Positions 9,196 through 19,772 of a stretch of DNA of 64,000 nucleotides are shown piece after piece. Source of the DNA: Agarilytica rhodophyticola (GTDB lineage: Bacteria; Pseudomonadota; Gammaproteobacteria; Pseudomonadales; Cellvibrionaceae); NCBI RefSeq assembly GCF_002157225.2, contig NZ_CP020038.1:3564501-3628500 (forward strand), given 5' to 3'. Under the pieces are notes generated by a model. That model was not told where the DNA came from, ran no database searches, and worked only from the letters and a program-made list of their open reading frames with translations. The translations under genes and the position numbers were made by a program. Each line of letters starts with the position of its first letter. Within the stretch, counting starts at the first letter, position 1.

Positions 9196-10290
9196 CTACA
9201 GTGTATCGCCACCGTCAAATACAACCAAGTGCTGTAGGTCTGTTGTTACAGGTAAATAATCCCCTATGGCCAGATCAATATGGCTAGGGGTCACACACAG
9301 TACCTGCTGTTTATCGGGTAGCGAGAGCAGGTACATATACTCCGCGCCGCGGAATAGCTTATCCACAATAACAAAGGCCTTATCGCTCTTGGCATCGTAA
9401 ACCAGGTCATCTGGCCTGACTAACACGCCATAATTTTTACCGGCTTGCCACTGCTTATTATTAGCGATTACGCCCAAACTATTTTCCAGCTGACCTTTTG
9501 CATTGGCACATACTTGTATGACTTTTCCTTCACCGATGAAGTTGGCAACGAAGGGCGTTTGGGGCTGGTGGTAGAGTTGATAAGGTGTATCCCATTGTAT
9601 CAATTGACCGCTGTTCATTACTCCTATTTTATCGGCGATTGCAAACGCTTCATGTTGGTCATGCGTCACTAAAATAGCGGTAATTTTATGGGCTTTAAGT
9701 ACCTTACGTACTTCTTTTGCAATGATTTCTCTAAGGGTTGCATCTAAGCTTGAGAAGGGTTCGTCGAGCAGTAAAATATCGGGTTTGGGCGCAATAGCTC
9801 TAGCCAGTGCAATACGTTGTTGTTGTCCTCCAGAAAGCTCATGGGGGTAGCGGTCGGCGACCTCAACTAGCTCTACCATGGCCAGTAATTCCATCACCCT
9901 TTGTTGACGCTCATCTGCAGTGAGATGTCGCAAACCGAAGCTGATATTTTTCGCAATAGATAAATGAGGGAAGAGGGCAAAGTCTTGGAACACCATGCCG
10001 ACTCGACGTTTTTCCGGGCTGAGTGAAAATCCAGGGCGACTGACCAACTTTCCAGCCAGCTCAATATGGCCATTGATCAAAGGTTCAAAGCCGGCAATAG
10101 CTCTTTGTAGGCTCGTTTTCCCGCAACCTGACGGCCCTAATAAACATCCAATATCACCTTTCTCAAGGGCTAAGTTAATATTGTTGACGGCAATGTGCTT
10201 GCCATAATGGACGGCGACATTTTTTAAGAATAGTTGCCATTGATCTGAACATTGATTGGAAAATTGGTGAGAGGATTCTGTAGGTGTCAT
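9196..10290 (-). CDS. fbpC: Iron(III) ABC transporter ATP-binding protein
   Basis: Cytosolic ATPase of 364 residues that powers ferric iron import. Walker A is GPSGCGKT (52-59); the ABC signature LSGGQQQR, Walker B (ILLLDEPFSSLD) and switch His (VTHDQHEA) are all intact. A C-terminal TOBE-like regulatory part begins near residue 270. It overlaps the permease gene by 4 bp and is last in the fbpABC operon. The FbpC assignment follows from the Q-loop and TOBE architecture and from the permease and binding protein beside it. Confidence 0.9.
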   Translation of the reverse strand: MTPTESSHQFSNQCSDQWQLFLKNVAVHYGKHIAVNNINLALEKGDIGCLLGPSGCGKTSLQRAIAGFEPLINGHIELAGKLVSRPGFSLSPEKRRVGMVFQDFALFPHLSIAKNISFGLRHLTADERQQRVMELLAMVELVEVADRYPHELSGGQQQRIALARAIAPKPDILLLDEPFSSLDATLREIIAKEVRKVLKAHKITAILVTHDQHEAFAIADKIGVMNSGQLIQWDTPYQLYHQPQTPFVANFIGEGKVIQVCANAKGQLENSLGVIANNKQWQAGKNYGVLVRPDDLVYDAKSDKAFVIVDKLFRGAEYMYLLSLPDKQQVLCVTPSHIDLAIGDYLPVTTDLQHLVVFDGGDTL

Positions 10291-11963
10291 AAATTATCTT
10301 GCTGTTGGCTAATCGTTCGCGACAGTAACAATACGGGAATTAAGCCTACTATAACAATCGCAAGGGAAGGTGTGGCAGCATCAATAAGACGTTCATCAGA
10401 AGCCAGCTCGTATGCGCGCACGGCAAGGGTATTGAAATTAAAAGGTCGTAATATCAATGTTGTCGGCAGTTCTTTTAGTACGTCAACAAATACTAAAAGT
10501 AGGGCGGCGATAATACTGCTTTTTAGCATGGGCAAGTGTATTTTATTGAGCACCATAAAAGGCTGGTGCCCAAGTGTTCTGGCCGAGTCATCGATACTGT
10601 GCCTTATTTTACTGTAGCCTGAATCTAATGTCTGAATCGCTACTGATAAAAAGCGTACCAGGTAGGCAAAAATGACAGCGAACAATGTGCCGCTAAATAA
10701 TAGGCCGCTCGACACATTAAAGCTTGCTTGTAGCCAAGTATCCAATTGTCCATCAATATAAGCCAATGCGATTAGTACACCAACAGCGATCACTGTGCCA
10801 GGCACCGCATAACCCATACTTGCTGTGCGCGTCATAAATGATGTAAAGCGGCCATTGTTTGACAACCGTAGAGAAAAGCACAAGATCACGGCAATTATTA
10901 GACAGAGTAAAGACGACACGGCGGCAAGGCCGAAGCTATTTATCACCAGTGCTACAAAGCCGTCATCGATATTAGCCTGCCATGTTGTGGTGGCCCAAAT
11001 CAGCAGTTGCCCAGCGGGTACAACAAAGCCCAAACAAAGGGGAAGTGCACACCAAAGTGTGCATGACAGTGCTAAGAGGCCCGATATTGGCAAACGTGGT
11101 AAACGTTTTTGCACGGCTGTGGCATTGTGAAAACGCATGCGTTTACGAGAGTATCGTTCTACAAGGATAAGAGTAGCGATGAAAATTAATAGCATGGAGG
11201 ATAATTGCGCAGCAGCAGTTAGGTCGCCCATCCCGAACCAAGTGCGAAAAATTCCGGTAGTAAAAGTGTTGATACCAAAGTACTGAACAGTGCCATAGTC
11301 GGCTAAGGTTTCCATTAGCGCCAGGGTCATACCTGCGACAATGGCGGGACGAGCACAAGGTAATGCCGCACGCCAAAATGTCTGCCAAGGCCCATTACCC
11401 AGCGATCGACTCACTTCTAGAAGCGCGTGCGACTGTTGTAAAAAAGATGCTCGTACAATTAGGTAGACATAAGGATAGAGCACCAGAGAGAGCATGCAAA
11501 TTGCACCACCCATGGAGCGCACTTCTGGGAACCAATAGTCGTTATAGCGCCAGTTGAAGGTGGCTCGCAGAGCACTTTGTATTGGCCCGGCAAACTCCAG
11601 CATTCCAGTGTATGTATAAGCAATAATATAGGCAGGCATGGCCATAGGTAATAGCAGCGCCCATTCAAATAGTCGACGGCCAGGAAAACGGCACATACTC
11701 GTTAACCAAGCAGTGCTTGTACCTAATATAAATGTGCCAACAGCAACTCCCAACATAAGTGTTAGAGAGTTTTTCACATAATCTGCTAAAACTGTATCAA
11801 CGAGGTGCTGCCAGGTATCAGAGTATGGCTGCGCAAGATTAGCAATGATTACCGACAGAGGCATTGCCACTAGCACGGTAATCATGAATGTCATGACAAA
11901 CCAGCGATTACTTCGCTGGCGCCAATGAGAAAAATAAAGTGTTTTTGAGGCTGTTATTTCCAA
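10287..11963 (-). CDS. fbpB: Iron(III) ABC transporter permease (fused)
   Basis: Inner-membrane permease of 558 residues with about 12 predicted membrane segments. It is two fused permease halves, each with an EAA-type loop (first near SRSLGNGPWQTFWRAALP, second near ARTLGHQPFMVLNKIHLP), as usual for FbpB/SfuB/HitB. It forms the channel for Fe3+ delivered by the binding protein. It overlaps the upstream binding-protein gene by 10 bp and fbpC by 4 bp, so translation is coupled. Confidence 0.9.
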   Translation of the reverse strand: MEITASKTLYFSHWRQRSNRWFVMTFMITVLVAMPLSVIIANLAQPYSDTWQHLVDTVLADYVKNSLTLMLGVAVGTFILGTSTAWLTSMCRFPGRRLFEWALLLPMAMPAYIIAYTYTGMLEFAGPIQSALRATFNWRYNDYWFPEVRSMGGAICMLSLVLYPYVYLIVRASFLQQSHALLEVSRSLGNGPWQTFWRAALPCARPAIVAGMTLALMETLADYGTVQYFGINTFTTGIFRTWFGMGDLTAAAQLSSMLLIFIATLILVERYSRKRMRFHNATAVQKRLPRLPISGLLALSCTLWCALPLCLGFVVPAGQLLIWATTTWQANIDDGFVALVINSFGLAAVSSLLCLIIAVILCFSLRLSNNGRFTSFMTRTASMGYAVPGTVIAVGVLIALAYIDGQLDTWLQASFNVSSGLLFSGTLFAVIFAYLVRFLSVAIQTLDSGYSKIRHSIDDSARTLGHQPFMVLNKIHLPMLKSSIIAALLLVFVDVLKELPTTLILRPFNFNTLAVRAYELASDERLIDAATPSLAIVIVGLIPVLLLSRTISQQQDNL

Positions 11964-12976
11964 CCGTTGCGATCCATGGCTTTAACCGCTTGCGCATTTA
12001 GTTCGCCCAATTTTTCCAGCGGGATATCGTCGGCTTTAAACTCGCCCCAGCTATTAAGTGTATCACTCACTTTGACACCTTCTCGTACTGGAAATTCGTG
12101 GTTGATACTGGCATACCACGATTGACTTTCTTCAGTAAGCAAAAACTCAATTAATTTGATCGCATTGGCTTTATTCGAAGCCGCTTGAGTAATACCGATA
12201 CCACTGACATTCATATGGGAACCGCGATTAGTTTGATTTGGCCAAAACAAAGCGACCTGTTGTGCAATTTTTTTCTCCGCAAAATTCTCTGAATTGAGCA
12301 TAGCACCTAGATAATAGGAGTTAATAATCGCAACATCACATTGACCTGCCACAATTGCCTTCACTTGATCGCGGTCACCACCGCGAGGAGGGCGGCCCAA
12401 GTTAGCGACGAATTTCTTGATCCAAGTTTCTGTTTCAGGCAGTCCTTGATGAGCGATAAAGCTGGCGACTAGAGATTGATTATAGATATTGTCCGAAGAG
12501 CGTACGCAGATACGAGCGCGCCACTTGTCATCTGCCAAGACTTCATAGTTAGATAACTCGCTGGCTTTTACCCGGTCTTTTGCATAGACCATAACTCGCG
12601 AGCGAAGAGAAAGACCGTACCAGTAGTTATCCGAGTCACGGTATTGCGGTTTTACTATGCTGTCGAGTGCGGGAATTGCCACGGGTTGAAGGACTTTTGC
12701 TTGCTTGGCTCGGAATAAGCGGCCCACATCTGAGGTAATCAAAACGTCGGCAGGAGATCTCGGGCCTTCGGCTTTTAGCCGTGTTAGCAATGCGTCGCCT
12801 TTACCTGTTACCAGGTTTACTTTGATATTCGTTTGTTTGGTAAAACGATCGAGTAGAGGCTTTATTAGTGCTTCTTTGCGTGCTGAATAAACATTGACTT
12901 CTTGTGGGGCTGAATAGCTATCGCAAGAAAGGATAAAAAGGGCGGATGATAGTAGGTAAAAAATAAATTTTTGCAT
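11954..12976 (-). CDS. fbpA: Iron(III) substrate-binding protein
   Basis: Periplasmic binding protein of 340 residues, with a signal peptide or lipoprotein-type leader that ends near the Cys in LSCDSYSA. The mature start EVNVYSARKEALIKPL and the twin Tyr (SYYLGAML) match FbpA/FutA ferric-binding proteins. First gene of the operon. A Fur box lies about 70-90 bp upstream, so iron repression is expected. Confidence 0.88.
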   Translation of the reverse strand: MQKFIFYLLSSALFILSCDSYSAPQEVNVYSARKEALIKPLLDRFTKQTNIKVNLVTGKGDALLTRLKAEGPRSPADVLITSDVGRLFRAKQAKVLQPVAIPALDSIVKPQYRDSDNYWYGLSLRSRVMVYAKDRVKASELSNYEVLADDKWRARICVRSSDNIYNQSLVASFIAHQGLPETETWIKKFVANLGRPPRGGDRDQVKAIVAGQCDVAIINSYYLGAMLNSENFAEKKIAQQVALFWPNQTNRGSHMNVSGIGITQAASNKANAIKLIEFLLTEESQSWYASINHEFPVREGVKVSDTLNSWGEFKADDIPLEKLGELNAQAVKAMDRNGWK

Positions 12977-13044
12977 GATAAATTCAAATTTTTAGAGTCT
13001 GTAGAATAAATATTATCATTAGTTAAGGTGACAATGTAACCACA

Positions 13045-13063
13045 AATAAGAATTATTCTCATT
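13045..13063 (-). promoter_or_regulatory. Fur box upstream of fbpABC
   Basis: AATAAGAATTATTCTCATT is a 19-bp palindrome-like match to the Fur consensus with core GAATTATTC. A further AT-rich half-match lies at about 13005-13020, nearer the start. Placed to repress the leftward iron operon when Fe2+ is plentiful. Confidence 0.75.
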
Positions 13064-13470
13064 TTTTCGCTTGCATGCTAATGATACACTAAATTTGACG
13101 TGCAAAAGATTAAATTATTATAAAACTATAGATAACCAGATTCTTGATAAATTCTATTAATCCTTCCCATAGAAGATAACTGCATGTTTTTTATACCTTA
13201 TCGCAATAGTATGGGGTGAATATCTGGGCCTAAGTAGCAATCGATTCTGTGACAACAACAAAGTGATAACGTAAGTTCATTGTGCAAACATCAGTGGATA
13301 AAAAATACTCGTATAACAATGACTATCAATATAGAAATAAGAAATAGCGAGCTGTCGTTATACTGATAACAGAAGCGGTGGTAGGTATTGTTCAAAAAAT
13401 ACCAAATAGAATATTCATCATATTTAACAATGAGCTTTTGGTTGTAAATAAATTATAAGGTACATAAAAC
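13064..13470. other. Intergenic region between fbpA and sodC
   Basis: About 400 bp separating divergent genes. Apart from the Fur box at its left edge I see no distinct element. Confidence 0.5.
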
Positions 13471-13986
13471 ATGAAAAGATTAGTTATTGCCCTTGTTAGC
13501 GTATTATCTTTGCCTGCTGTAGCCAGCATCACAATTCCAATGAACTTTGTGGATGTAGATGGAGTGGGTAAGTCTGCAGGCAGTGTCATCGCTGCGGCAT
13601 CGGATTTCGGTGTGGTATTTACACCTAACCTCAAAGGCTTACCTGCCGGCTTACATGGTTTTCATGTTCATCAAAATCCAAGCTGTATGCCAAAGGAAAA
13701 ACAAGGAAAAATTGTTGCTGCATTTGCAGCCGGTGGTCATTTCGATCCCCATAATACCAAACAACACGGAGTACCCTGGGGCAAAGGCCACTTGGGCGAT
13801 TTACCAGCATTATATGTGGATCAAAATGGCAACGCGCGTCAACCGGTATTAGCTCCCAGGTTAAAGCTCTCTGATTTGAAAGGCCGTGCGCTAATGATTC
13901 ATGCTGGAGGCGATAACCATTCCGATCACCCTCAGCCACTAGGTGGTGGCGGTAGCCGCATTGTCTGCGGTGTGACTTCAAAGTAA
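13471..13986 (+). CDS. sodC: Superoxide dismutase [Cu-Zn]
   Basis: Periplasmic Cu,Zn superoxide dismutase of 171 residues with a Sec signal (about 1-18). Metal ligands are visible: H65 and H67 (GFHVH), H90, H99, H107, D110 and H144 (IHAGGDNH). The disulfide pair is C72-C166. It removes superoxide in the periplasm. Ribosome site AAGG precedes the ATG. Monocistronic. Confidence 0.95.
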   Translation: MKRLVIALVSVLSLPAVASITIPMNFVDVDGVGKSAGSVIAAASDFGVVFTPNLKGLPAGLHGFHVHQNPSCMPKEKQGKIVAAFAAGGHFDPHNTKQHGVPWGKGHLGDLPALYVDQNGNARQPVLAPRLKLSDLKGRALMIHAGGDNHSDHPQPLGGGGSRIVCGVTSK

Positions 13987-14223
13987 CAGCTAAACAGTAA
14001 CAAGTATTAATCAGTGATGAAATCTCTTCTGTACTTGATGAGCTTTATTTGATGAGAGGATTGTCTTAGTCGTTATTGATGTAGCCGTTTGTAAGGAGAT
14101 TACTAACGCTGATTTATTCGCGCTATGTCAATAAAACTTACAATAAATGAGGACGACAAGGCGCTATTCCTTTATCCTCACAACGCAAATCAACATTAAT
14201 GATATCAGTAAAGAGATTTTTGC

Positions 14224-15621
14224 ATGAACAAATATACAGTCGCCGATATTTTTCGAGGTGAAGTTGCAATTGATAGTGATGTGACTGTCAAAGGTTGGGT
14301 GAGAAGCCGCCGAACATCCAAAGCGGGTATATCTTTTGTCGCTTTACATGATGGCTCCTGCTTTGACCCCATTCAATTGGTGGTGCCGCAAGAACTTGAT
14401 AATTATGAGAGCGAAGTAGCCCGTCTAGGGGCTGGCTGTGCCATTATCGGCAAAGGCAAGCTTGTTGCTTCAGAGGGGCAAGGTCAAACGGTTGAAATTC
14501 AAGCCAGTAGTGTTGAGGTCGTTGGCTGGGTCGATGATCCTGAAACCTATCCTATTGCTAAAAAACGTCATACTTTTGAATACTTGCGCACCCAAGCCCA
14601 TTTGCGCCCTCGAACCAATGCTATTGGCGCGGTAACACGTTTGCGCAGTACTCTTGCTAACGCCATCCATAATTACTTTCACAGCAATGGCTACCATTGG
14701 ATTAATACGCCTATTATCACTGCCAGTGATTGTGAGGGCGCGGGGGAAATGTTTCGTGTATCGACCCTGGATATGGCCAACTTACCTCATGGTGACAAAG
14801 GCAAGATAGATTTTGAGAAAGATTTTTTTGGTGCTGAAAGCTTTCTAACGGTGTCAGGTCAGCTCAATGTTGAAGCTTATTGTTTAGCGATGTCTAAAGT
14901 TTATACTTTTGGCCCTACTTTCCGAGCAGAAAACTCTCATACCAGTCGTCATTTAGCTGAGTTCTGGATGGTTGAACCAGAAATTGCTTTTGCCGATTTA
15001 AACGATGACGCAAAACTAGCAGAAGACTTTTTAAAACATTGTATTAGATCTGTGCTAGAGCAGCGCGCTGATGACATGGCGTTTTTCCAGCAGCGTATAG
15101 ATAAAGATATACTGACTCGTTTAGATGGCGTACTGAATTCTGAGTTTGTGCATATGGATTATACCGACGCCATCGATATCCTTTTAAAGAGTGGCCAGAA
15201 ATTTGAGTACCCAGTAGAGTGGGGCATTGATTTAGCTTCCGAGCATGAGCGCTTTTTATCCGAGCAGCATATTAAAGGCCCGGTAATTCTGAAGAATTAC
15301 CCGAAAGAAATTAAAGCCTTTTATATGCGTTTAAACGATGACGAAAAAACCGTTGCTGCGATGGATGTGTTGGTGCCAGGCATCGGTGAAATTATCGGCG
15401 GCAGCCAACGCGAAGAGCGTATCGATGTTTTGGATACACGCTTCCCAGATAAAGAAACAGCTGAACATCTTTGGTGGTATCGAGATTTACGTCGCTATGG
15501 TACTGTTCCCCATGCAGGCTTTGGTTTAGGGTTTGAACGCTTGATAAATTATGTCAGCGGTATGGAAAATATTCGCGATGTTATTCCATTCCCGAGAACC
15601 CCCGGTTCATCTGCATTTTAA
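14224..15621 (+). CDS. asnS: Asparaginyl-tRNA synthetase
   Basis: Class IIb aminoacyl-tRNA synthetase of 465 residues, the normal length. It has an N-terminal OB-fold anticodon-binding domain (about 1-120), motif 2 [15 protein letters not shown] from about residue 234, and motif 3 GFGLGFERL near 432-440. The residues after motif 2 (WMVEPE) favour Asn over Asp. Charges tRNA-Asn. Housekeeping gene and chromosomal anchor. Confidence 0.97.
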   Translation: MNKYTVADIFRGEVAIDSDVTVKGWVRSRRTSKAGISFVALHDGSCFDPIQLVVPQELDNYESEVARLGAGCAIIGKGKLVASEGQGQTVEIQASSVEVVGWVDDPETYPIAKKRHTFEYLRTQAHLRPRTNAIGAVTRLRSTLANAIHNYFHSNGYHWINTPIITASDCEGAGEMFRVSTLDMANLPHGDKGKIDFEKDFFGAESFLTVSGQLNVEAYCLAMSKVYTFGPTFRAENSHTSRHLAEFWMVEPEIAFADLNDDAKLAEDFLKHCIRSVLEQRADDMAFFQQRIDKDILTRLDGVLNSEFVHMDYTDAIDILLKSGQKFEYPVEWGIDLASEHERFLSEQHIKGPVILKNYPKEIKAFYMRLNDDEKTVAAMDVLVPGIGEIIGGSQREERIDVLDTRFPDKETAEHLWWYRDLRRYGTVPHAGFGLGFERLINYVSGMENIRDVIPFPRTPGSSAF

Positions 15622-15642
15622 AGTTTATTTATAATATCGCCA

Positions 15643-15852
15643 ATGCAATTACCAAGTATCAAAGATGGGCTAACCCAAAAGCAGCGTGTGGTGCTCTTTT
15701 GTTTGCAACAACTGCAAAAGGAAAGAAATGGGCGTAATGTGCCGTCTTTGATGCTATACGGACGAGTGGTGGAACATGTTGATATGGGAACTGAGGAGTT
15801 TCAAAATATTCTTCAACATTTACTGGGTGTAAATGCCTCTCAACTCAAATAA
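15643..15852 (+). CDS. Small hypothetical protein after asnS
   Basis: A 69-residue helical protein 21 bp after asnS, likely co-transcribed, ending at a terminator. LTQKQRVVLFCLQQLQKE suggests a small winged-helix or HTH-like start. No strong ribosome site is visible. No family recognised. Confidence 0.5.
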   Translation: MQLPSIKDGLTQKQRVVLFCLQQLQKERNGRNVPSLMLYGRVVEHVDMGTEEFQNILQHLLGVNASQLK

Positions 15853-15887
15853 AAATCCCCGTTAGTTATTCTACCGAGGATTTTTTA
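15851..15887 (+). terminator. Terminator after asnS operon
   Basis: Stem AAAAATCC / GGATTTTT (8 bp) followed by a T-run, overlapping the stop of the 69-residue ORF. It can serve the convergent gene too. Confidence 0.75.
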
Positions 15888-15918
15888 TTTTAAACCGGTT
15901 GTATCTTTATAACAGCGT

Positions 15919-17325
15919 TTATAAAAACTCGTCGAAAAAGCCGTTAATGCCGTTGCGGATTCCGTTAAAACCGAAAATCCAAGTATCTTCTACTACATCA
16001 GAAAAATCAAAGCCGCCGGCCTTAATTGCTGGATTATCGTAGCCAGTTTTACCCAAACTATCATTCGCAACTTTTCTCGCCTCGCGCCACAGCGCACCAG
16101 CCTCCGGATCTGACACGGCGCGGTTCCACTGTGAACCATTATGGGTGTGAAAGCCTGGTGTTGAATTGCCTCCGCCATTACCATCGTCGATTTTATTGTA
16201 TTGCGTATTTTGTTTAACGTAATTCAATGCGGCCGTTCTTGTTTGATCCTCATTCCACTGGCTATGTTGTACAACATGAATACGTGTTCTTGTATTAACA
16301 TTCGGTAATTGTTGTTTGACTCGGCGTACAATATCCGCTGTAAAATCAGATTGCCCAGCTTCTTGTACCCACACATCGCCACCATTTCTAAGTGTATCAA
16401 TAACTTTTGCTGCCGTTTGATTTAATGCATTATTGTAATTGTTATGAGCATCCGACCATCGACTACTGCCAAAGGCCATATTAAACAAACGTCCTGCCGG
16501 GATGAATTGCCCACCTTGCTTACCATACGCACCCGCAACAGCATGTACTTTGACATTATTAAAACGTGGATCTAACAGCATTGTACCTAGACCAGCAACT
16601 GAATGAATATCATCGGCGTCGGGTTTGCCATCAAAATTAGCTAATAACATATCTTTAGCGATATCAAAACGTCCCAGCATCCCGGAAGGCGCCGAGCCTT
16701 CTTTACTTACGCGAATCCAATTTAAGTTGAAATTACCCGCTTGTACCTGCACTCGAAGCGTATTTTGGCCGCGGTTTAGTTGACCGATAGTTTCAGTTAT
16801 CGTGTTCCAAGATTGCCAACCTCCGGTACTATTTACCGTAAATGTGCTGCGTGATACACCGTTTACTTCAATCGTAAACATACCGTTACCTGGCGCTGAT
16901 GCAACTCGTGCTTCAGCTTTATAACGGCCAGCATCTGAAACATTAATTGGAAATTCTAACCATTCATTACCGGCGATCCAACCTACGTTAAAGCCGCCAT
17001 TGGCATCTGTGGTTACCTGAATATCAACATCATCTGTGCGATGTTGACCACCAGTGTTTCCGGGTGTGGTATCGAAAAAATTTGAATAATCTTCGGCCTG
17101 AATAACGCCTGGAATTAAAACGCCATTTCCACCAGAACTGGCATCACAGCGTTCTGAAGAACACATGCAGACACTTTGTGAACTTTGGCTGTCTCTACAA
17201 TCTGTTGCTCTGTCGCCATAAGTTGCTCGACATTCAGCAGTAGTATTACATTGATCTTGTGCAAATACTGAAGCTGAACCCGCTATGGATACAGCCATAA
17301 ATGCAAGTTTTGTTAGTTTTTTCAT
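15919..17325 (-). CDS. Secreted CBM6 protein with nucleoside-hydrolase-like domain
   Basis: Exported protein of 468 residues with a Sec signal (about 1-22). A short Cys-rich segment follows (about 24-63, eight Cys). A family 6 carbohydrate-binding module spans about 70-208 (IQAEDYSNF start; GNFNLNWIRV end). The C-terminal domain (about 215-468) opens with NFDGKPDADDIHS, an Asp-rich signature resembling the DxDxxxDD metal site of inosine-uridine nucleoside hydrolases. The CBM would anchor it to algal or plant polysaccharide. The catalytic activity is not certain; it may be a glycan-processing hydrolase. Such CBM6 proteins are common in marine Cellvibrionaceae. Confidence 0.7.
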   Translation of the reverse strand: MKKLTKLAFMAVSIAGSASVFAQDQCNTTAECRATYGDRATDCRDSQSSQSVCMCSSERCDASSGGNGVLIPGVIQAEDYSNFFDTTPGNTGGQHRTDDVDIQVTTDANGGFNVGWIAGNEWLEFPINVSDAGRYKAEARVASAPGNGMFTIEVNGVSRSTFTVNSTGGWQSWNTITETIGQLNRGQNTLRVQVQAGNFNLNWIRVSKEGSAPSGMLGRFDIAKDMLLANFDGKPDADDIHSVAGLGTMLLDPRFNNVKVHAVAGAYGKQGGQFIPAGRLFNMAFGSSRWSDAHNNYNNALNQTAAKVIDTLRNGGDVWVQEAGQSDFTADIVRRVKQQLPNVNTRTRIHVVQHSQWNEDQTRTAALNYVKQNTQYNKIDDGNGGGNSTPGFHTHNGSQWNRAVSDPEAGALWREARKVANDSLGKTGYDNPAIKAGGFDFSDVVEDTWIFGFNGIRNGINGFFDEFL

Positions 17326-18116
17326 GTGTTATCAAACCTTTTTGCATATTTAAAGTAGTGTTTTTGATGCTTGTATTAGTGTCGCGTCCAGATATTGCTA
17401 TTGCATTTCATCCGATTGAAAAAGAATTATTATTTGGTTAAGTAAAATATTTCTTTTTTCTTATCTATATTTGTATTTATATTATTTTATTTTATAGTGT
17501 ATTCAGTGGTGGCTGATAAGTTGCTGTGTAAATTTTTTGTTTTTAAAATTAATAAACTGTATTTTTAAATTAGAAAAATTAAAAACCTTTCTCTTTTTCT
17601 ATTTTGTTCAACTTCTCTTTTTTATAAGGAGGGATTTAAGGTTTTTTATTTTTTGAAGTCAAGTGACGTATTTTTTGTGTCTGTTAAAACACTTTAAAAA
17701 AGTCGTCAAAAGTAAATTTCATAAGTGTCCTCCAATCGTTTTAATAGTTTTTAAATTAGATTTTTTTATGGTTTGTCATTTTAATTGTCTTTTTTTGTTG
17801 TGGAATAAATGGTTTTTAATTTTTTGTTAAAATTTGTAATGTACTTTAAATATAAATAGGTAGAGACTTTTAAGTGGCGGCATAAAGCTCAAGCGGGGAG
17901 TTACAAAGTTTTCAAGAATAGTTGGTTCACACTTGAAAATTGAATGATAAGAGTCATTGACACTATCTAGATAGTGTCGGTCCATTGAAAGTTACGAATG
18001 CCATTGATAGTTGGAGGAATGAAAGGTAACAATATCTAAATTGATTCAGACTAGAAGAAGCACACGTCCTTGTCGCCTCCGTTGTGTCTATATGAATTAA
18101 AATATTTTAACAGCGG
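17326..18116. other. Gene-free AT-rich spacer left of the biosynthetic cluster
   Basis: About 790 bp with long T-runs and no gene. It contains the perfect palindrome at 17959-17978 and marks the left edge of the biosynthetic cluster. Confidence 0.55.
17959..17978. repeat. Perfect 20-bp palindrome
   Basis: GACACTATCTAGATAGTGTC reads the same on both strands. Its core resembles the dyad at 24573-24592 (both contain ACTAT and CTAGATAGT). It lies downstream of the AMP-ligase gene and far from any start, so a role is unclear. Confidence 0.5.
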
Positions 18117-19772
18117 TTAAATGTGGGAAACTTTTAGATCGGCTTCATCATCGATCCGTAGTTCTCTTTTTAGCACTTTACCTGTTATCCCTTCAGGCGC
18201 ATAACTTGTTTGGGGTTTGGTTACTGAAATTGCATGCAATTGAGGTTTACCGTTATCTTTCAGCCAAATATTGATATCCTGCAACATGCTTTTTAATTGT
18301 TCTTCATCATGTTGCTTGGCGACAAGATCGACACGGATTGAAGCGCATACTTTTCCATCTTGTTTATTATCTTGATATACGGTGCAATCAAAGATGCTAT
18401 CAAACCTCTTCATAATTAGCTCCTCGGTAAGTAAGCTATATATGTTTCCTTCCGTTGTTTGTATTGCATCGGTAATTCTATCAATGTGATAAAAAAACCC
18501 TTGTGTGTCTCGATATACTAAATCACCTGTAATCCAATAACCCTGACATGTGAATTTTTCCGTAATATTTGTGTTATTCCAGTAACCTGGCGTTAACGAT
18601 GGTGATTTTATACCTAAGCGTCCAACGGTGTTAGCGCCAAGCACATTGCCATAAGTGTCCAATACAGCAGCATCGACCCACCCTTGAGGCTTACCTACGC
18701 AGCGGTCATAATTTCTCTTCTTACTGTCATGAAACACTGTAAACAAGGATGACCCCATTTCAGATGAACCTAAACCATCGATATAAGTTGAGCCTTTTTT
18801 AATGACGCCATCTTCCTCATGACTTCCCCAACGGGTAATCTCCTTGACATGACGTTCATGAGCGGCATCACCGGTACTGCGCCAATAAAAAACAGAGTTT
18901 AATAACGAAGGATCGACTTCTTCACGTACCATTTCTACAAATATTTTGGGGAAGGCTACGACAAAATCAGCTTGAAATTCATTAATTGACTGAGCCATAC
19001 TCGCCGGAGACTTATCACTTTGTATTTGCACAGGACAACCTCTAATTGTTGCTTCCATCAAATATGCAATACCCGAGTTATGCGAATGGGGAAGGGCACT
19101 AAGATAACGTTCGATATGAGGTATTGGGTTTGCAAGACGGAACTTAACACCATGAAGGTAAGCTTGGTGCGCTGCAATTACTGCTTTGGGGATGCCTGTA
19201 GTGCCTGAGGTATGGGTGAGTAATACCGGATCCTTAGCATGATGGCAGTAGGGAAACACCTCAGGTAGTTGACTCATCGGCTCGTCTTGTAACACCTCGG
19301 CAATATCATACGCCTTCGGCTTGAAGCCAATAATGGAAAATACTTCTTTTATTTTCTCCAAGCGTTCAGTGGTTGCTAAGACAAGTTTTGCTTCAATACG
19401 ATCCAAGTATCGCCCGGCAATATCACAAGATAGCTTAGAGTTTATAAGTGCTGGAACTGCACCAATACTTGTAATAGCAACATACTGAATAAAGTAATCC
19501 ACGGTATCATCTAGGAAAATACCTACAACATCTTTTGGCTCTACTCCCATACTATGATAAAACGCAGACCACTCTCTTGCGAGATCAGCCATGGACTGTA
19601 ATGAAAAGCTCTTATATGGTTTTCCATGAAAACCCATAACAGGCTCTTGTAAAAACATATAGTCTGAATCTTTTTGTGGATTGCTTGCAAGCGCCTGATG
19701 TAAAAAATTCCCTGCACCGAGGTCTTCATCTAGCGCTAGTAAAGAGATTTTATTTGCGGGCAATCTGCTCAT
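18117..19772 (-). CDS. AMP-dependent acyl/aryl ligase
   Basis: Class I adenylate-forming enzyme of 551 residues. The P-loop THTSGTTGIPKA is at about 187-198, the A5-type motif is GLGSSEMGS, ITGDLV carries the ribose-binding Asp, and the C-terminal catalytic Lys lies in GKVLKREL. It would convert a carboxylate to an acyl-AMP and then a CoA or other thioester or amide. It is last in a three-gene operon with the aldolase (4-bp overlap) and type II DHQ synthase, so an aminohydroxybenzoate is a good substrate candidate. Ligases of this kind also join two such units in benzoxazole pathways. Substrate cannot be read from sequence. Confidence 0.8.
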   Translation of the reverse strand: MSRLPANKISLLALDEDLGAGNFLHQALASNPQKDSDYMFLQEPVMGFHGKPYKSFSLQSMADLAREWSAFYHSMGVEPKDVVGIFLDDTVDYFIQYVAITSIGAVPALINSKLSCDIAGRYLDRIEAKLVLATTERLEKIKEVFSIIGFKPKAYDIAEVLQDEPMSQLPEVFPYCHHAKDPVLLTHTSGTTGIPKAVIAAHQAYLHGVKFRLANPIPHIERYLSALPHSHNSGIAYLMEATIRGCPVQIQSDKSPASMAQSINEFQADFVVAFPKIFVEMVREEVDPSLLNSVFYWRSTGDAAHERHVKEITRWGSHEEDGVIKKGSTYIDGLGSSEMGSSLFTVFHDSKKRNYDRCVGKPQGWVDAAVLDTYGNVLGANTVGRLGIKSPSLTPGYWNNTNITEKFTCQGYWITGDLVYRDTQGFFYHIDRITDAIQTTEGNIYSLLTEELIMKRFDSIFDCTVYQDNKQDGKVCASIRVDLVAKQHDEEQLKSMLQDINIWLKDNGKPQLHAISVTKPQTSYAPEGITGKVLKRELRIDDEADLKVSHI